Assembly: GCA_025175665.1 (NCBI GenBank)
Contig: JANKKI010000003.1
Span: 4,136,501 to 4,200,500, forward strand
DNA: 64,000 nt
Reading direction: 5' to 3'
Source of the DNA: Cinchona pubescens
Taxonomy: Eukaryota > Streptophyta > Magnoliopsida > Gentianales > Rubiaceae
The notes under the pieces were generated by a model. That model was not told the DNA's origin. It saw only the letters and a program-made list of their open reading frames with translations, and did not search any database. A program made the position numbers and the translations under genes. Positions 1 through 8,987 of the stretch are shown piece by piece (position 1 is the stretch's first letter; each line of letters begins with the position of its first letter).

Positions 1-125
1 ACCTGTAATGTGGAATCATCGATAAGACCGTCAAAAATAGATCTAGCCCTATGTGGCGTCATAGGTGATATAATATCATGTACATATGGTCCAGTGATGG
101 ACAAGCTCTGCTGTTGATCATCCAT
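1..125 (-). CDS. Start of a plant-mobile-domain-like ORF (partial)
   Basis: An open frame reads leftward from an ATG at 125-123 to the window edge (41 codons, no stop). It starts MDDQQQSLSITGPYV and continues with HRARSIFDG and a short acidic stretch. This resembles the beginning of plant mobile domain (MAIN/MAIL-like) proteins, a family found both in host genes and as passenger ORFs of plant MULEs. It lies 160 bases downstream of, and on the same strand as, the MULE transposase C-terminus, which fits a second gene of the same transposon. Only the N-terminus is visible, so the family call rests on context and weak similarity recalled from the family. It could also be a separate host gene or pseudogene. 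Confidence 0.45.
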   Translation of the reverse strand, partial: MDDQQQSLSITGPYVHDIISPMTPHRARSIFDGLIDDSTLQ

Positions 126-285
126 ACCTAAACAAATAATCATGGAAAGAATTAATGATTGTACGATATGTTTTGATAGTAATCAATGAACAGACAAACA
201 TTTTTTGATGAACGAATACATTAAAAACAAACTACATTCATATAATACAATGAGTATGTAGACAACACAATACAAAGACAAATTA

Positions 286-660
286 TTATTGTCGTGAAGG
301 GCAACTCCTGCGATTATGTCCCCGTTCATGACAATTCACACATCTCCTAGGTTCTTGGGGATCCCTAATATCCATCTCGTTTCGTATGCGTCTCGCACAT
401 ACCCGACCTGCCCGGCGTTCAATCCACATATTGTCATCACCACGTAACTGGCAATGAATAGGAGGCAACTCATCTGGATTAGATTGTGGAACAAAGTTCC
501 TACTAACTGTACTGCGCTCGATATGTGCGAGTAGTGTCTCTTGGTCTGCAATCACGCGGGTTGGTTCATAAGAGACATGCCTGTAAACTGCCAAAGCATG
601 CGGACATGGAAACCTATACATTTGCCATTTACCACAAGTACATGTCTGCTGTACATAATT
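286..660 (-). CDS. MULE transposase C-terminus: SWIM zinc finger plus CCHC knuckle
   Basis: The frame is open from 660 to a stop at 286. Its first residues give a SWIM finger: CTCGKWQ, then PCPHALAV (pattern CxC...CxH). Close to the end is a retroviral-type knuckle, CVNCHERGHNRRSC (CX2CX4HX4C), followed by the C-terminus PSRQ. SWIM then zinc knuckle is the standard C-terminal layout of plant MuDR/MULE transposases, where these fingers bind DNA. The ATG inside the SWIM finger at 621 is not a real start, since codons continue upstream to 660. The frame stops exactly where an adapter junction begins (663), so the break is probably an assembly artefact and not natural decay. Confidence 0.8.
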   Translation of the reverse strand, partial: NYVQQTCTCGKWQMYRFPCPHALAVYRHVSYEPTRVIADQETLLAHIERSTVSRNFVPQSNPDELPPIHCQLRGDDNMWIERRAGRVCARRIRNEMDIRDPQEPRRCVNCHERGHNRRSCPSRQ

Positions 661-662
661 GA

Positions 663-697
663 CTGTCTGTTATACACATCTAGATGTGTATAAGAGA
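663..697. other. Tn5 mosaic-end junction (one mismatch, right end clipped)
   Basis: The left arm reads ctgtctgttatacacatct, one base off the 19-bp mosaic end. The right arm is agatgtgtataagaga before diverging. It lies three bases from the point where the transposase frame ends. Confidence 0.85.
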
Positions 698-825
698 GGT
701 GTTACTGGTGTGTACACACCAGTAGACTGATCAAAAATCATGACTGTGTGTCTGCACCTTTTTGTCTGCTAACAACAACCTTTTCCAATTCTTTGGTGTA
801 ATTGACGTGCGGCAGTGTGCACCCG

Positions 826-873
826 TCTTATACACATCTAGATGTGTATAAGAGACAGCACACATCTAGATGT
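826..873. other. Tn5 mosaic-end junction, then a second broken copy
   Basis: The left arm keeps tcttatacacatct (826-839). The right arm agatgtgtataagagacag is complete (840-858). A further acacatctagatgt fragment follows directly at 860-873. Confidence 0.85.
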
Positions 874-931
874 AGTACCATAGCCACCATCACAACCAGT
901 CTAACTCAACAATCACTACCATGCAGTAGGC

Positions 932-961
932 CTGTCTCTTATACACATCTAGATGTGTATA
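932..961. other. Tn5 mosaic-end junction (right arm clipped)
   Basis: A complete left arm ctgtctcttatacacatct (932-950) is followed by agatgtgtata and then unrelated sequence. Confidence 0.9.
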
Positions 962-1093
962 AATATCATAAAAAATTTCCAATTTCAATTCATGGCAGGA
1001 ACCATTTGCGTAGCCTCTCGGATGTTGCAGCTGTATCGTTTGTTGGTACAAGTTCCATTTCCGCCTCTGTAACTTGACACCAAGAGACCAACA

Positions 1094-1131
1094 CTGTCTC
1101 TTATACACATCTAGATGTGTATAAGAGACAG
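1094..1131. other. Complete 38-bp Nextera mate-pair junction
   Basis: Perfect ctgtctcttatacacatct (1094-1112) is joined to perfect agatgtgtataagagacag (1113-1131). This is the expected circularisation junction of two mosaic ends. Confidence 0.95.
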
Positions 1132-1184
1132 CCCCACCACCATCTATTTTTTATGCGACAGTTCGGTTTGCACCAACCCATACC

Positions 1185-1212
1185 CTGTCTCTTATACACA
1201 TCTAGATGTGTA
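1185..1212. other. Tn5 mosaic-end junction (right arm clipped)
   Basis: A complete left arm (1185-1203) is followed by agatgtgta, then unrelated sequence. Confidence 0.9.
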
Positions 1213-1457
1213 CATATGCTCAATTTGTTTGACCTTGTGCCTGAGCGCATGCCGACACTAAGTGCATAATTTGGTTAGCACATGACTGTGGATGTAAGAT
1301 TTCTGTTGTTGTTACCGGATGTTTCACCGAGACATACGTGATCTTCTACCCATTCGGTGACTATTCCTGTTGAACTGTTTAATTACATATGTTAACATTG
1401 GATTTGATATTTATTAGTTTTTATTGCAGGTGGGATGTTGGACAACGAGCTATTTGA

Positions 1458-1516
1458 CTGTCTCTTAGACACATCGGAATAAGACATTGGTTTCTCGTCT
1501 GTGTCTCTTAGACACA
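1458..1516. other. Two degenerate mosaic-end-like fragments
   Basis: ctgtctcttagacacatc at 1458-1475 and tgtctcttagacacac at about 1502-1517 resemble a mosaic end with the same change (ctta-g-acaca instead of ctta-t-acaca). They may be adapter copies with sequencing error or consensus mixing. Confidence is lower than for the exact copies. Confidence 0.5.
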
Positions 1517-1577
1517 CGTTAGATCAAATATAAAAGACTCCTTGCTTTCAAAGTACATGTGCAATGAACAAGAGGAT

Positions 1578-1616
1578 CTGTCTCTTATACACATCTAGAT
1601 GAGGTATAAGAGACAG
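1578..1616. other. Mosaic-end junction with a small insertion
   Basis: A perfect left arm (1578-1596) is followed by agatgaggtataagagacag, which is a right arm with a small indel. Confidence 0.9.
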
Positions 1617-1648
1617 GGAGAAGGCCATAGAAGTGCCATCTACTGTAT

Positions 1649-1774
1649 CTACAGGACTGTGGAACCAGACTCGTAATCCTCGTCTAATGCATGCCACGAC
1701 GAGTCACTATTACCACTATCCGCTGACAAACCCTCATCTACGAGGCCTTTCTCCATATGTGGATATTGCAGTAC
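1649..1774 (-). pseudogene. MULE transposase acidic linker fragment
   Basis: A short minus-strand frame between stops reads QYPHMEKGLVDEGLSA and then an acidic, serine-rich run containing SDSSWHALDEDYES. Acidic SDSSW-type linkers commonly sit between the N-terminal PB1-like part and the MuDR N-terminal domain of plant MULE transposases. Its place between the N-terminal ORF (1901-2371) and the C-terminal fingers (286-660), on the same strand, supports that reading. It ends in a stop at 1649 just before an adapter junction. No fold or catalytic residue is visible. Confidence 0.45.
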
Positions 1775-1879
1775 TTACAACCCAACTTGTTCACATCTAG
1801 ATGTGTATAAGAGATGTCAATAGCTTACACATAGATGTGCATTGAGTTTGACATTGAAAACGAACAAGTTGGGTTGTAA
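1775..1879. repeat. Imperfect palindrome around a mosaic-end remnant
   Basis: ttacaacccaacttgttc (1775-1792) is exactly the reverse complement of gaacaagttgggttgtaa (1862-1879). Inside, tgtcaa and ttgaca also pair. The centre holds cacatctagatgtgtataagaga (1792-1814), part of the adapter junction. The palindrome is probably made by the assembly. Confidence 0.8.
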
Positions 1880-1900
1880 AACTCAAACGACCACGGATGT

Positions 1901-2371
1901 TCAAAAAGAGTCTGCGCATTGGACTGCAACGGCTGGTCGTCCATGGTCGAATGCATGAGAGACATCATTGGCCGCCATACCATACACCCCTACATTGTTG
2001 CTTACATGTACGTGCGGAATTTCCTTCGTCTCAATAAACAATTCAGCACAAAAATTTGGATCGGCATCAAACAAATCAAAAATACCTTCCATACCATCAT
2101 CATCTGTCAATGTAATGCCAGAGTAAACACCACGACTAACTATGTGCCTGTACACAATATTCAATTTCATCTGCTCCCTATCAACCTCCATGAATTCGTA
2201 CATCTTGTCAACTAACTCAACAAAACTAATCCGTTGATTTATTCGGAATAGTTTCTTGCTCAACATTGGCCGGTAGGACATAGTACCGCCTTCATAGGTT
2301 ATTTCTCCTCCCCAATAAAGGAGAATGTGACGGGGTCTATCAAATGCCATTTTCCTGTAAGGATGGAACAT
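1901..2371 (-). CDS. MULE transposase N-terminal PB1-like part
   Basis: The frame is 156 codons, with an ATG at 2371 and a second in-frame ATG (MAFDRPRHILLYWGG) a few codons later that may be the true start. LLYWGGEITYEGG followed by a hydrophobic and acidic alternation matches the N-terminal region that precedes the MuDR transposase domain in many plant MULEs. It also contains TLTDDDGMEGIFDLFDADP, an acidic helix-turn segment usual in these proteins. The frame ends at a stop at 1901, close to the palindromic adapter artefact, so the premature end may not be biological. No catalytic residues are expected in this part. Confidence 0.65.
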   Translation of the reverse strand: MFHPYRKMAFDRPRHILLYWGGEITYEGGTMSYRPMLSKKLFRINQRISFVELVDKMYEFMEVDREQMKLNIVYRHIVSRGVYSGITLTDDDGMEGIFDLFDADPNFCAELFIETKEIPHVHVSNNVGVYGMAANDVSHAFDHGRPAVAVQCADSF

Positions 2372-2379
2372 GTTTAGAC

Positions 2380-2930
2380 CCCATTTTTCGATACGGAATA
2401 TATTTTTTTAAAAAAATTTGACAGAGTTCCTCTATATCTTTAAGATTCCCTCTAACGCCGGTCATACCCAATAAGGGTTACCAAACAACACAACAAATCG
2501 GCAACACTTATAACTAATACATGCCCGACAAGGGCTACGACCAATGTAATAACCCGTAAGGGTTACAAGTAATATATGCCCGACAAGTACTACAAAAAAT
2601 GCAATAACATCCCACAATTTCAAGATAACAAACAACATAACCACAAATTTTACCACAATCAACAGAAATCAAACCTACAACATATATCCCGAGACAAAGA
2701 TCATTCTCTCTAAATATTAAAAAAAATATGGGATATAATCAAAGTAGCATATTATTAAACTAAAATACAAAAACATAAAAAATATAAACTACCTACACAA
2801 AATATATTTATAAAACATTTACATTAACAAAATTAATTATTTAAACAAAATTAAAAAATATATTAATAGACAGCTGGTATTGTACTCCATAAAAAAATTA
2901 AATTTACCTGAAATATTTTGGTGGTGGGTT
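2380..2930. repeat. AT-rich flank with a degenerate two-unit tandem repeat
   Basis: A unit of about 60 bases containing taagggttac, a variant of atgcccgacaag and a variant of atgtaataac occurs twice between about 2465 and 2615. The remainder (2620-2930) is very AT-rich with A-tracts. There is no coding signal; short frames here are composition effects. Confidence 0.5.
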
Positions 2931-3115
2931 GCGGTAAAAAAAATAACTGTTGGTTGTGGTGTGGTGCTAATGGTGGTGGTGGAATGGAGATGGTAGGATT
3001 AGATTGTAGAGGGAAGGAAAAATAGATGGTGGTGGGGAGGAGGAGGAGGAGGAGGAAGAGGCTGAGGAGAAGGGCGAGGAGGAGGAAGGAGGAGGGCGGT
3101 GGAATTTGGGGAATT
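2930..3115. repeat. GGT/GGA-rich purine-biased minisatellite
   Basis: The stretch moves from ggtggtggt-type to gaggaggagg-type sequence with strong strand asymmetry. The complementary strand can be read as a proline-rich frame (PPPPPP), which is a translation of the simple repeat and not a gene. Similar stretches occur at 46.7-47.15 kb and 49.8-50.0 kb. Confidence 0.75.
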
Positions 3116-3120
3116 TGGGG

Positions 3121-3281
3121 CCTTATCTTCTGCGAGGCTTGGTCTCGCAGAAGATAAGGGAATGTTGACCTCGCATTCGAGGAATGCGAGGTCAGTCAAC
3201 AATAATTTTATTTTATTTTATTTTATTTTTTATTTTTTTTAAAAATTTTCTGGAACTCGCATTCTCCGAATGCGAGTTCCA
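3121..3281. repeat. Three consecutive perfect hairpins (tcgcatt/gaatgcga family)
   Basis: Hairpin 1: ccttatcttctgcgag (3121-3136) pairs with 3144-3159, 16 bp, 7-base loop. Hairpin 2: gacctcgcattc (3167-3178) pairs with 3182-3193, 12 bp, 3-base loop. Hairpin 3: tggaactcgcattc (3251-3264) pairs with 3268-3281, 14 bp, 3-base loop. A related set is found at 50.2-50.57 kb, and the sequence just right of each set (3290-3360 and 50585-50654) is also similar, so this is a repeat family. Confidence 0.85.
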
Positions 3282-3289
3282 CTCCTTCG

Positions 3290-4981
3290 GAACACCACTT
3301 TGAAATAGGCACACAAATAGAATACATTTGAAAAATGGCATAATAATAGAAATTTTCCCAGAAATCATTGAGCACTAAAGACAGATTTCAAGGTTAGATA
3401 GTGTCAAAGTTTTACTGTTTTGTTTTCGGCTTCTTGGTACTAAGTAGTTATTACCCTTATGCCAACGTAATCACTCCCTACCCCCACAAATGTACCATCT
3501 GCCAAACCCAAGATTTTTAAAATATTTTATCAAGATTTGGGACAAAGTCAAAACAAATTTATTTACTCAAGTTATCTTTGTTTTTGGTTTTCTATTTTAA
3601 AATTTTTGTTATTTTTGAAAAATGCTTGGAGCAAGAATTCCATGTTGAAGTGTATTTAACAGGCTTTTCTTAGATGGGATACAAAACAAAATAAGATAAA
3701 GTCATGCATGAATGTTGCACAAAATAGTACGTGGGTATTCTGTATTTCCATGTCTTCAGCACTTTTTAGTGAAATGGACATCTTATATGAAGAAACAATA
3801 ATTCATTAGGAGAAAAGTAGAGAAGAGACAATTGATTTCAAGGCAAATGTGACTTCGATTTTTATCTATTGGTAACTCTTTTAGTTTTCTCGAATTATAA
3901 ATTATAAAAAAAAAGAAAAGAGAGAAGTGTTTAAAACAGGACTAGGTTAAATATTTTGTAGCAGCATTATGCAGCATTATTGTATGATATGTCATTCGCA
4001 CGTTGATTCAAACCGAAGTGATGTGCCTTTTGTCAAAGTCAATCGAAATAAATAATTGATTAATTATGTGAAACAGTTACGGGATATAGACTTTTTGGCG
4101 GTTCGCGAAATGAAACAAATTCCATTTGATCAATTTAGTACTTGATTCTAGAGAGTTATCTGAATAAGAAATTGACTTTCCAATAACAATAATCCGATAA
4201 AAAGGAGCTTTTTCCCTGTTAAAATTCCGTGTGTAAAGAGCACACGGTATCGTTTTTAAGATGTATTTAATCACGCGGCACCAACTAAGCACAGTGAAAA
4301 ATGACTCATTCAATGTTCAAAGTCAAAATGGAATGGATTGTTGAGCTGGAAATCATCATGCTTTCAGTCATACTCGTGGTTCTTTCTTTTTACATGGTGG
4401 AAAACTATTGATTTAGCCAAGGAAAAGCTCCATTTTTTCGGTTTTGGAATATATTTACTTTCTTGGAATCATTCTCACACACAAGCGGAGCTATGTATCT
4501 TTTGCTTTATGAAAAATCATATCCTGACAACTCACTAATCTTTTGACCTAACCAAGTCTAATCTCAACCGAATTTATTGCCACTACCACTCGATAAAATT
4601 CCGGAACTCAGGTCAATCAAAACCATCGAAACAAATGAAAACAAAATTAAAAAAATAATTTTTTTTTGTGGGTATTCACTTATGGAAGAAATTTTGCTGA
4701 GCTCGTGTTTTGCATCTCTTTCTTAGATTGATGCTCTTACCGCTAAAAAGAGCAAGTGCATTTCAAAAGTTAATCCTTCAGGTTATTAAGAGTTCAACAT
4801 TGGTTTCTAAACAACTTTGGAGAAAATATTTATATAAACAGTTTTAGTTATTATGAACTGTGTATTGGCAGTTTTTAGCAATTGTATCGAAGTTGTACCC
4901 TTAAATTGTACAAGTACATTTTGTTTGGGAACCAATCTTCTATCTCATTAAATGAACAGAAAAAATTCCTTTTAAATATAA
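3290..4981. other. No supported gene; AT-rich intergenic DNA
   Basis: The first 70 bases resemble the right end of the hairpin-bearing repeat at 50.6 kb. Beyond that I see only AT-rich sequence with short random frames. The frames of 66-78 codons near 4077-4540 have no recognisable domain and no support from codon pattern or homology that I can see. Confidence 0.5.
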
Positions 4982-5759
4982 TTAAAATTTGGATTAATTG
5001 CACTTTCTACTCCTAAACTATCTTGTTTTTACATTTTACACCCTGTCATATGTAAAAGAAATTACTAATTTTGGCAATCAACTACCTCTAATTTCTAAAT
5101 TTTCACATTGAACCAATTACTCAAAGATAGACCTGATATTGACCCATGTACCCCCACTAATTTGTCCAACTTTCTAAAATATCCTTTTTTCAAATACATA
5201 TCATGTATCAATACAATATTCTTGGATTTGTGGTAACAATTTTGGGTCCATCGGATTCAACTTCAGGTTAATAAAACTCATGAGTTTAGCGGTAACTAGA
5301 CCATAGTTTTTTCTCTAGACCTTCAGATTTTACAACCAATCATTTAAACCTGCCAGCTAAACTTGAGAAATCTGATGGTAAAATGGGTTGCTAAAACCGT
5401 TACGTTGCAGGCTGTTCATTTACATCTCTAGCTAGTTTCGCCCAAGAAGAACCATGCACGTTCTTCGGTAGAGACGATGGCAGGAAATTATTATTTGATA
5501 AATAATTGCTGAAATCAATGTCGTTAGGGCTCAACTTCCGATTCTTAGATTTCCTTTACCGCTTGAATATCGTTATAAGAAAGAATCACAGTTGAGTAAG
5601 GTAGTAAGGATATATGGATCATTTTTTATTCACCATTGAGTAATTGGTATAATGTGCAAGAAGTTGAAGGTGGCTGATTGTCAAAATTAGTACTTTAGGG
5701 TGTCAAGTGCAAAAACATGATAGTTAAGGGATGCACAGTCCAATCAAGCCTTAAATTTT
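4982..5759. mobile_element. MULE-type MITE, about 760 bp, long TIRs and near-matching 9-bp TSD
   Basis: The left end (from 4991, ggattaattgcactttctac) and the reverse complement of the right end (to 5750, ggcttgattggactgtgcat) align over about 100 bases, including ctaaactatc/cttaactatc and attactaattttggcaatca/agtactaattttgacaatca. Flanks are ttaaaattt (4982-4990) and ttaaatttt (5751-5759), a plausible diverged 9-bp target duplication. Nine-base duplications with long TIRs are typical of Mutator-like elements. No transposase is encoded, so it would be non-autonomous. Confidence 0.65.
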
Positions 5760-5979
5760 TGATAGAGGAATCTTAGCATTTCATTAGATAGTGGGATAAG
5801 AAGTAAAATAGGAAGTGAGATAGAGGATCATTACCGGTTAGATTGTGAGCGTATGCCATGGATTGAGAATAGGACTATCAATTGGGTTGGAAAGACCCGA
5901 ACTTAGCCTGTTCTGTCCAAAAATAATGGGTTGAGCCTTAGGTTATGTGAGCTGAGTTATTTAAAACTCGGCGCGAATG

Positions 5980-6022
5980 TTATATATATATATATATATA
6001 TATAAACACACACACACATATA
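5980..6022. repeat. (TA)n(CA)n microsatellite
   Basis: About 12 TA units followed by a CA run directly abut the 3' end of the left outer Helitron-like copy. Confidence 0.95.
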
Positions 6023-6901
6023 CTAGTTGAATGTCTCGTGCGTCTATGTTCTGTGTTTTAAAATAAATAATATTAAATGAATGACAGCGGCATAAAACAT
6101 TAGTAATTAAACTATATAAAGGTAAACAAAACTAAGTAATAATATCCATACATTTAGTAATTAAAAGTAAAAACAAAAGCATCATTATTAAGTATACATT
6201 TAAAATGTTAATATTTCTATCATATAAAAATAATTAAAATGCAACTATATAACTAAAATTTTAGTTGAAAAATTAAATTAGATATGTACACTATAGTAAT
6301 GATATTAATATAAAATTAGCCTCTCCAGTTTTATTTTAAAAAATAGTAACAATATTACTATGACATGGATATATGAGTGTTTTCAAAACTTATATCTACC
6401 ATGTTCTATGAAAAATAAAAAATAAAACTCATCTTATTGAGTGTGAAAGAATATAATATTTTGGCTGTAAAGGTAAAAAAAACACATTAATTTAGAAGTA
6501 TTGTTTTTTTTAGTATGAATTAACTTAATTTTACTAATATAAATGATTTTGTAAAAACAACAATTAAGAAGTATTTATCACATTTCATAAGCTTCTTAGT
6601 TTGAATTTTTTTTTTCTAATAAATAAAAATGTTTTAACAGATTTTAATAGAATGGTATTGGACGGGGTAATGGAAAGAGGCTTGAGTGAGATTAAATTAG
6701 AGTTAAAATCTTCCCAACAAAAACCTTCCCAATGTGTATATGAATATTCAAAAAATAAAGATAAAAGAAAAAGTATATAATCTCTTAGAAAAGAGAATAA
6801 TGTTTTGTTGGGAGAATTTCATACTTCTCCATGAAGTGTTGCACATAGAATAAAAAAAAAACTCTTTTAGTAATTATACAAAGGTTAATATCTCGTGGTA
6901 A

Positions 6902-6906
6902 ATTTC
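6902..6906. repeat. Target site duplication of the copia element (left)
   Basis: atttc at 6902-6906 matches atttc at 14751-14755. Removing the element restores the continuous repeat sequence seen in the sister copies (aaatttcaaagaataa). Confidence 0.9.
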
Positions 6907-7984
6907 TGTTGGCCCCAAGGCAATCTAAGAGAGAGGGGAGGGGGGTGAATTAGGTTTCTTAAAAAAAATTCTTTGCAAAGTATGCACTTTTAAACCTTTA
7001 TGCACTAACAAATAAATTGATAGAGATAAAAGCAATGAAGCTTATGAAGTATGAAAAGGATGAAGAAATAGATTAAACAAGTAACACTCTCAAACTTCCA
7101 AGCTTGAAGCCTCTAATAATTCACTAGAATGCTTCACAACTTTGGTGAGCCAATAATCTTCTAATGTACACAAAGTAGGACAATCCTTGCTCACACTAAT
7201 TCTTTTTAGTTGAGCCAAGAATTGTACTCTCAACCTCACTTTTGTACAAGATTATCACTCCACTCAATAATTTTGAGAAGCACTCTAAAGTACACACTAA
7301 TACAATATTGTTCAATAGACAATTTGCACTCAAATTGCTTTGTTTCTTGCTTGTATTCAATGTGTAAAGTTTATTTTACAATATCAGTAGCGCTGGTATT
7401 TATAGGAGCAATAAATTTGTCGTAACCACTTCCAACGGCTCAATAATAAATGCACAAAAACTAGCCGTTATAGGTTTCGGACGTCCGATATTAATATTGT
7501 GCGTCCGGCCCAGCGTCCGATCTCAGATAAATGTGTGGTGGAAGCCGTTCGGACGTCCGAGCAAGCGTCCGTTCCATCGTCCGAACTGGGTGTGTGTGAA
7601 GACTTCATACTTCGGACGCATATATATCACGTCCGAGAGGTTTAATACTTTATCAGGAAATAATTTATTTTAGACAGTCTTGATCGTCCGAGGTAGACTT
7701 CTTTCGGACGAAAATGTGCGTCCGAGATATATTCCTTCGGACTTGCATGTGCGTCCGTTCTTATACACATTCGAAAGATTTGCTCTTTGTCTATCCGTTC
7801 GGATAGTGAATTGCATCCATAGTAATTTCTATTGGACGCCCCTGTTCGTCAGAAAAATGTATTATAGTTCGGACGGTGTACTGCGTCTGAATGCTCTATT
7901 TCCAGCAAACAAAATAGCAGACCTGCACAGCTAGGTTAAAATGTTAACATATATCATCATCAAAATAAGGTTTGTGAATCATCA
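6907..7984 (-). repeat. Copia 3' LTR (1078 bp)
   Basis: On the element strand the LTR starts tgatgattcac and ends ccaaca. A TATA-like ctataaatacc lies near 7407-7397. Relative to the 5' LTR it has 461 extra bases (7477-7937), bounded by direct repeats aggtt and lying upstream of the TATA-like box, so in U3. Confidence 0.9.
7477..7937 (-). repeat. CGGACG...CGTCCG inverted-repeat array in U3
   Basis: The segment holds repeated cggacg and cgtccg pairs separated by about 5-20 bases, for example ttcggacgcatatatatcac followed by gtccgag, and cggacgaaaatgtgcgtccg. It is strikingly CpG-rich for this window. It sits just upstream of the LTR TATA-like box, so it could act in transcription (inference). 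It is absent from the 5' LTR. Confidence 0.8.
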
Positions 7985-7999
7985 ATCTACCCCTTTTTG
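7985..7999 (-). promoter_or_regulatory. Polypurine tract of the copia element
   Basis: The element strand reads caaaaaggggtagat immediately before the 3' LTR, the usual position and composition for the plus-strand primer. Confidence 0.8.
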
Positions 8000-8130
8000 A
8001 TGGTGACAAACTATAGATTGACAAATACAACCAATTTCTAATACAAACAACAAATACAACCAAATCCTGTTACAAACAATTAATTGCATGCATATTATTG
8101 CCCCTTTTGACATCATCAAAATATGCTCCC

Positions 8131-8771
8131 CTAACCGATCAAGGTATGAAGGTGCACCCCTTCAAATAAACAAACCAGAGCAAGACAAACATCAAGATGT
8201 TCAATAGGTTCATTAAGCAAAGTTAATAACAATGGCAGCATTAAAAATTGCTCGAACCTCGTCAATGTCAAAACGAGTATCCAAAGCAGGCCATTTATCC
8301 AGTGAGACAAAATAGGAAAAATCATTAGGTGAAGGAACCTCACATTCAAAAATAGTATTTATGACATTGGATGAAATTTCAAGATCTTTGTTATTCACAC
8401 GAGATACTAAGGTGTGAGTAGTGGGGCTTTTCCTAAGATTTGCAGTGAATTGGAGAATCATATCATGATATACAGGACAAATCAATATATACTAGGTGAC
8501 CCCAAATTTGTTTTTCAAAGCAGGATTTGACAATAGGCAAATTAAGTTTCATCAAAAAGACCTTGGGAAGAAGGTCTTTGAACAATGATGGATTTACTGA
8601 GAAGAGAGGTGTACCGTTCAGATGCCTTGGCATCAATAAATTTGGAAAGAGAGCAATTATAGGATTGGTAGAAGTTTGAGGAGTGGCGGATGATTGTCCC
8701 TGCATCAGAGCCTTTCCTTTAGATTTTCGTCCACGTGTAGCTGTAGAAGAACCGTCACGAGATCGAACCAT
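8131..8771 (-). pseudogene. Extra ORF downstream of copia pol, resembling plant 'Transposase_32'-type ORF
   Basis: Three overlapping frames (8771-8463, 8485-8213, 8349-8131) look like one gene broken by frameshifts near 8490 and 8220. The start, MVRSRDGSSTATRGRKSKGK, is basic and low complexity. The next part contains CPVYHDMILQFTANLRK and then VSRVNNKDLEISSNVINTIF. A Y/F-x-NL helix followed by a V-x-G/N-x-x-x-x-S-x-x-x-I-N pattern recalls the 'putative plant transposon protein' domain carried as an additional ORF by many plant retroelements. The family call is from memory of its pattern. An env-like gene is an alternative, but the last frame's hydrophobic residues come from a frame overlap, so I do not favour it. 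Confidence 0.45.
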
Positions 8772-8987
8772 TGTAATTTTGAAAAAAAAATTGACGAAAA
8801 AAAGAAGGAAAAGTAATTTTAGAGAAACTTGGGAAAATTCGAAGATATGAAATGTTAAAGTGGTGAAATTGAGTGCAATAGAGGTGATAAGATGTTTGGG
8901 AATGAAGCTTCCCCAGTCAATTTTGCAAGAGAATGAAGAAATTGGAGAATTTTGAAAGGGGAAAATTTTTGCCAGAGCAAGGGTTCG

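Larger units (their letters stand above)
661..1616. other. Mosaic of short segments joined by Nextera mate-pair junctions
   Basis: Seven or more complete or broken copies of the 19-bp Tn5 mosaic end in inverted pairs divide this kilobase into pieces of 30-250 bases (junctions near 663, 826, 932, 1094, 1185, 1458 and 1578). The pieces do not form a continuous frame. Frames that cross junctions encode adapter peptides (SYTHLDVYKRQ, VYKRQ). The underlying DNA should be the catalytic part of the MULE transposase, but I cannot recognise it. Treat the order and orientation here as unreliable. Confidence 0.85.
1..2371 (-). mobile_element. MULE (MuDR-type) transposon, partial, assembly-damaged
   Basis: Minus-strand fragments in the expected order of a plant MuDR-like transposase are seen: an N-terminal PB1-like part (2371-1901), an acidic linker (about 1774-1649), and a C-terminal SWIM finger with zinc knuckle (660-286), followed by a possible plant-mobile-domain ORF (125 to the edge). 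The catalytic DDE core expected between about 1650 and 660 cannot be read. That interval is chopped by seven or eight mate-pair adapter junctions and is not colinear. No terminal inverted repeats or target duplication can be assigned, because the left end is outside the window and the right end is not clear. Confidence 0.7.

Noticed and set aside
802..1077. Novel 91-residue protein
   Set aside because: It contains two adapter-encoded peptides and crosses several junctions.
663..1814. A bacterial Tn5/IS50 insertion or a novel palindromic repeat system
   Set aside because: Only the 19-bp mosaic end occurs, always as a facing pair with nothing between, and no transposase or resistance gene is near. 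This is what adapter junctions look like, not a transposon.
2999..3202. Proline-rich small protein
   Set aside because: It is the complement of the GGA/GGT-rich repeat and runs through two hairpins.
4077..4540. A small gene on either strand
   Set aside because: Frames of 66-78 codons have no recognisable domain, and the DNA is AT-rich enough for such frames to occur by chance.
4720..4770. A tRNA-like sequence (gatgctcttaccgctaaa)
   Set aside because: No B-box at the right distance and no cloverleaf.
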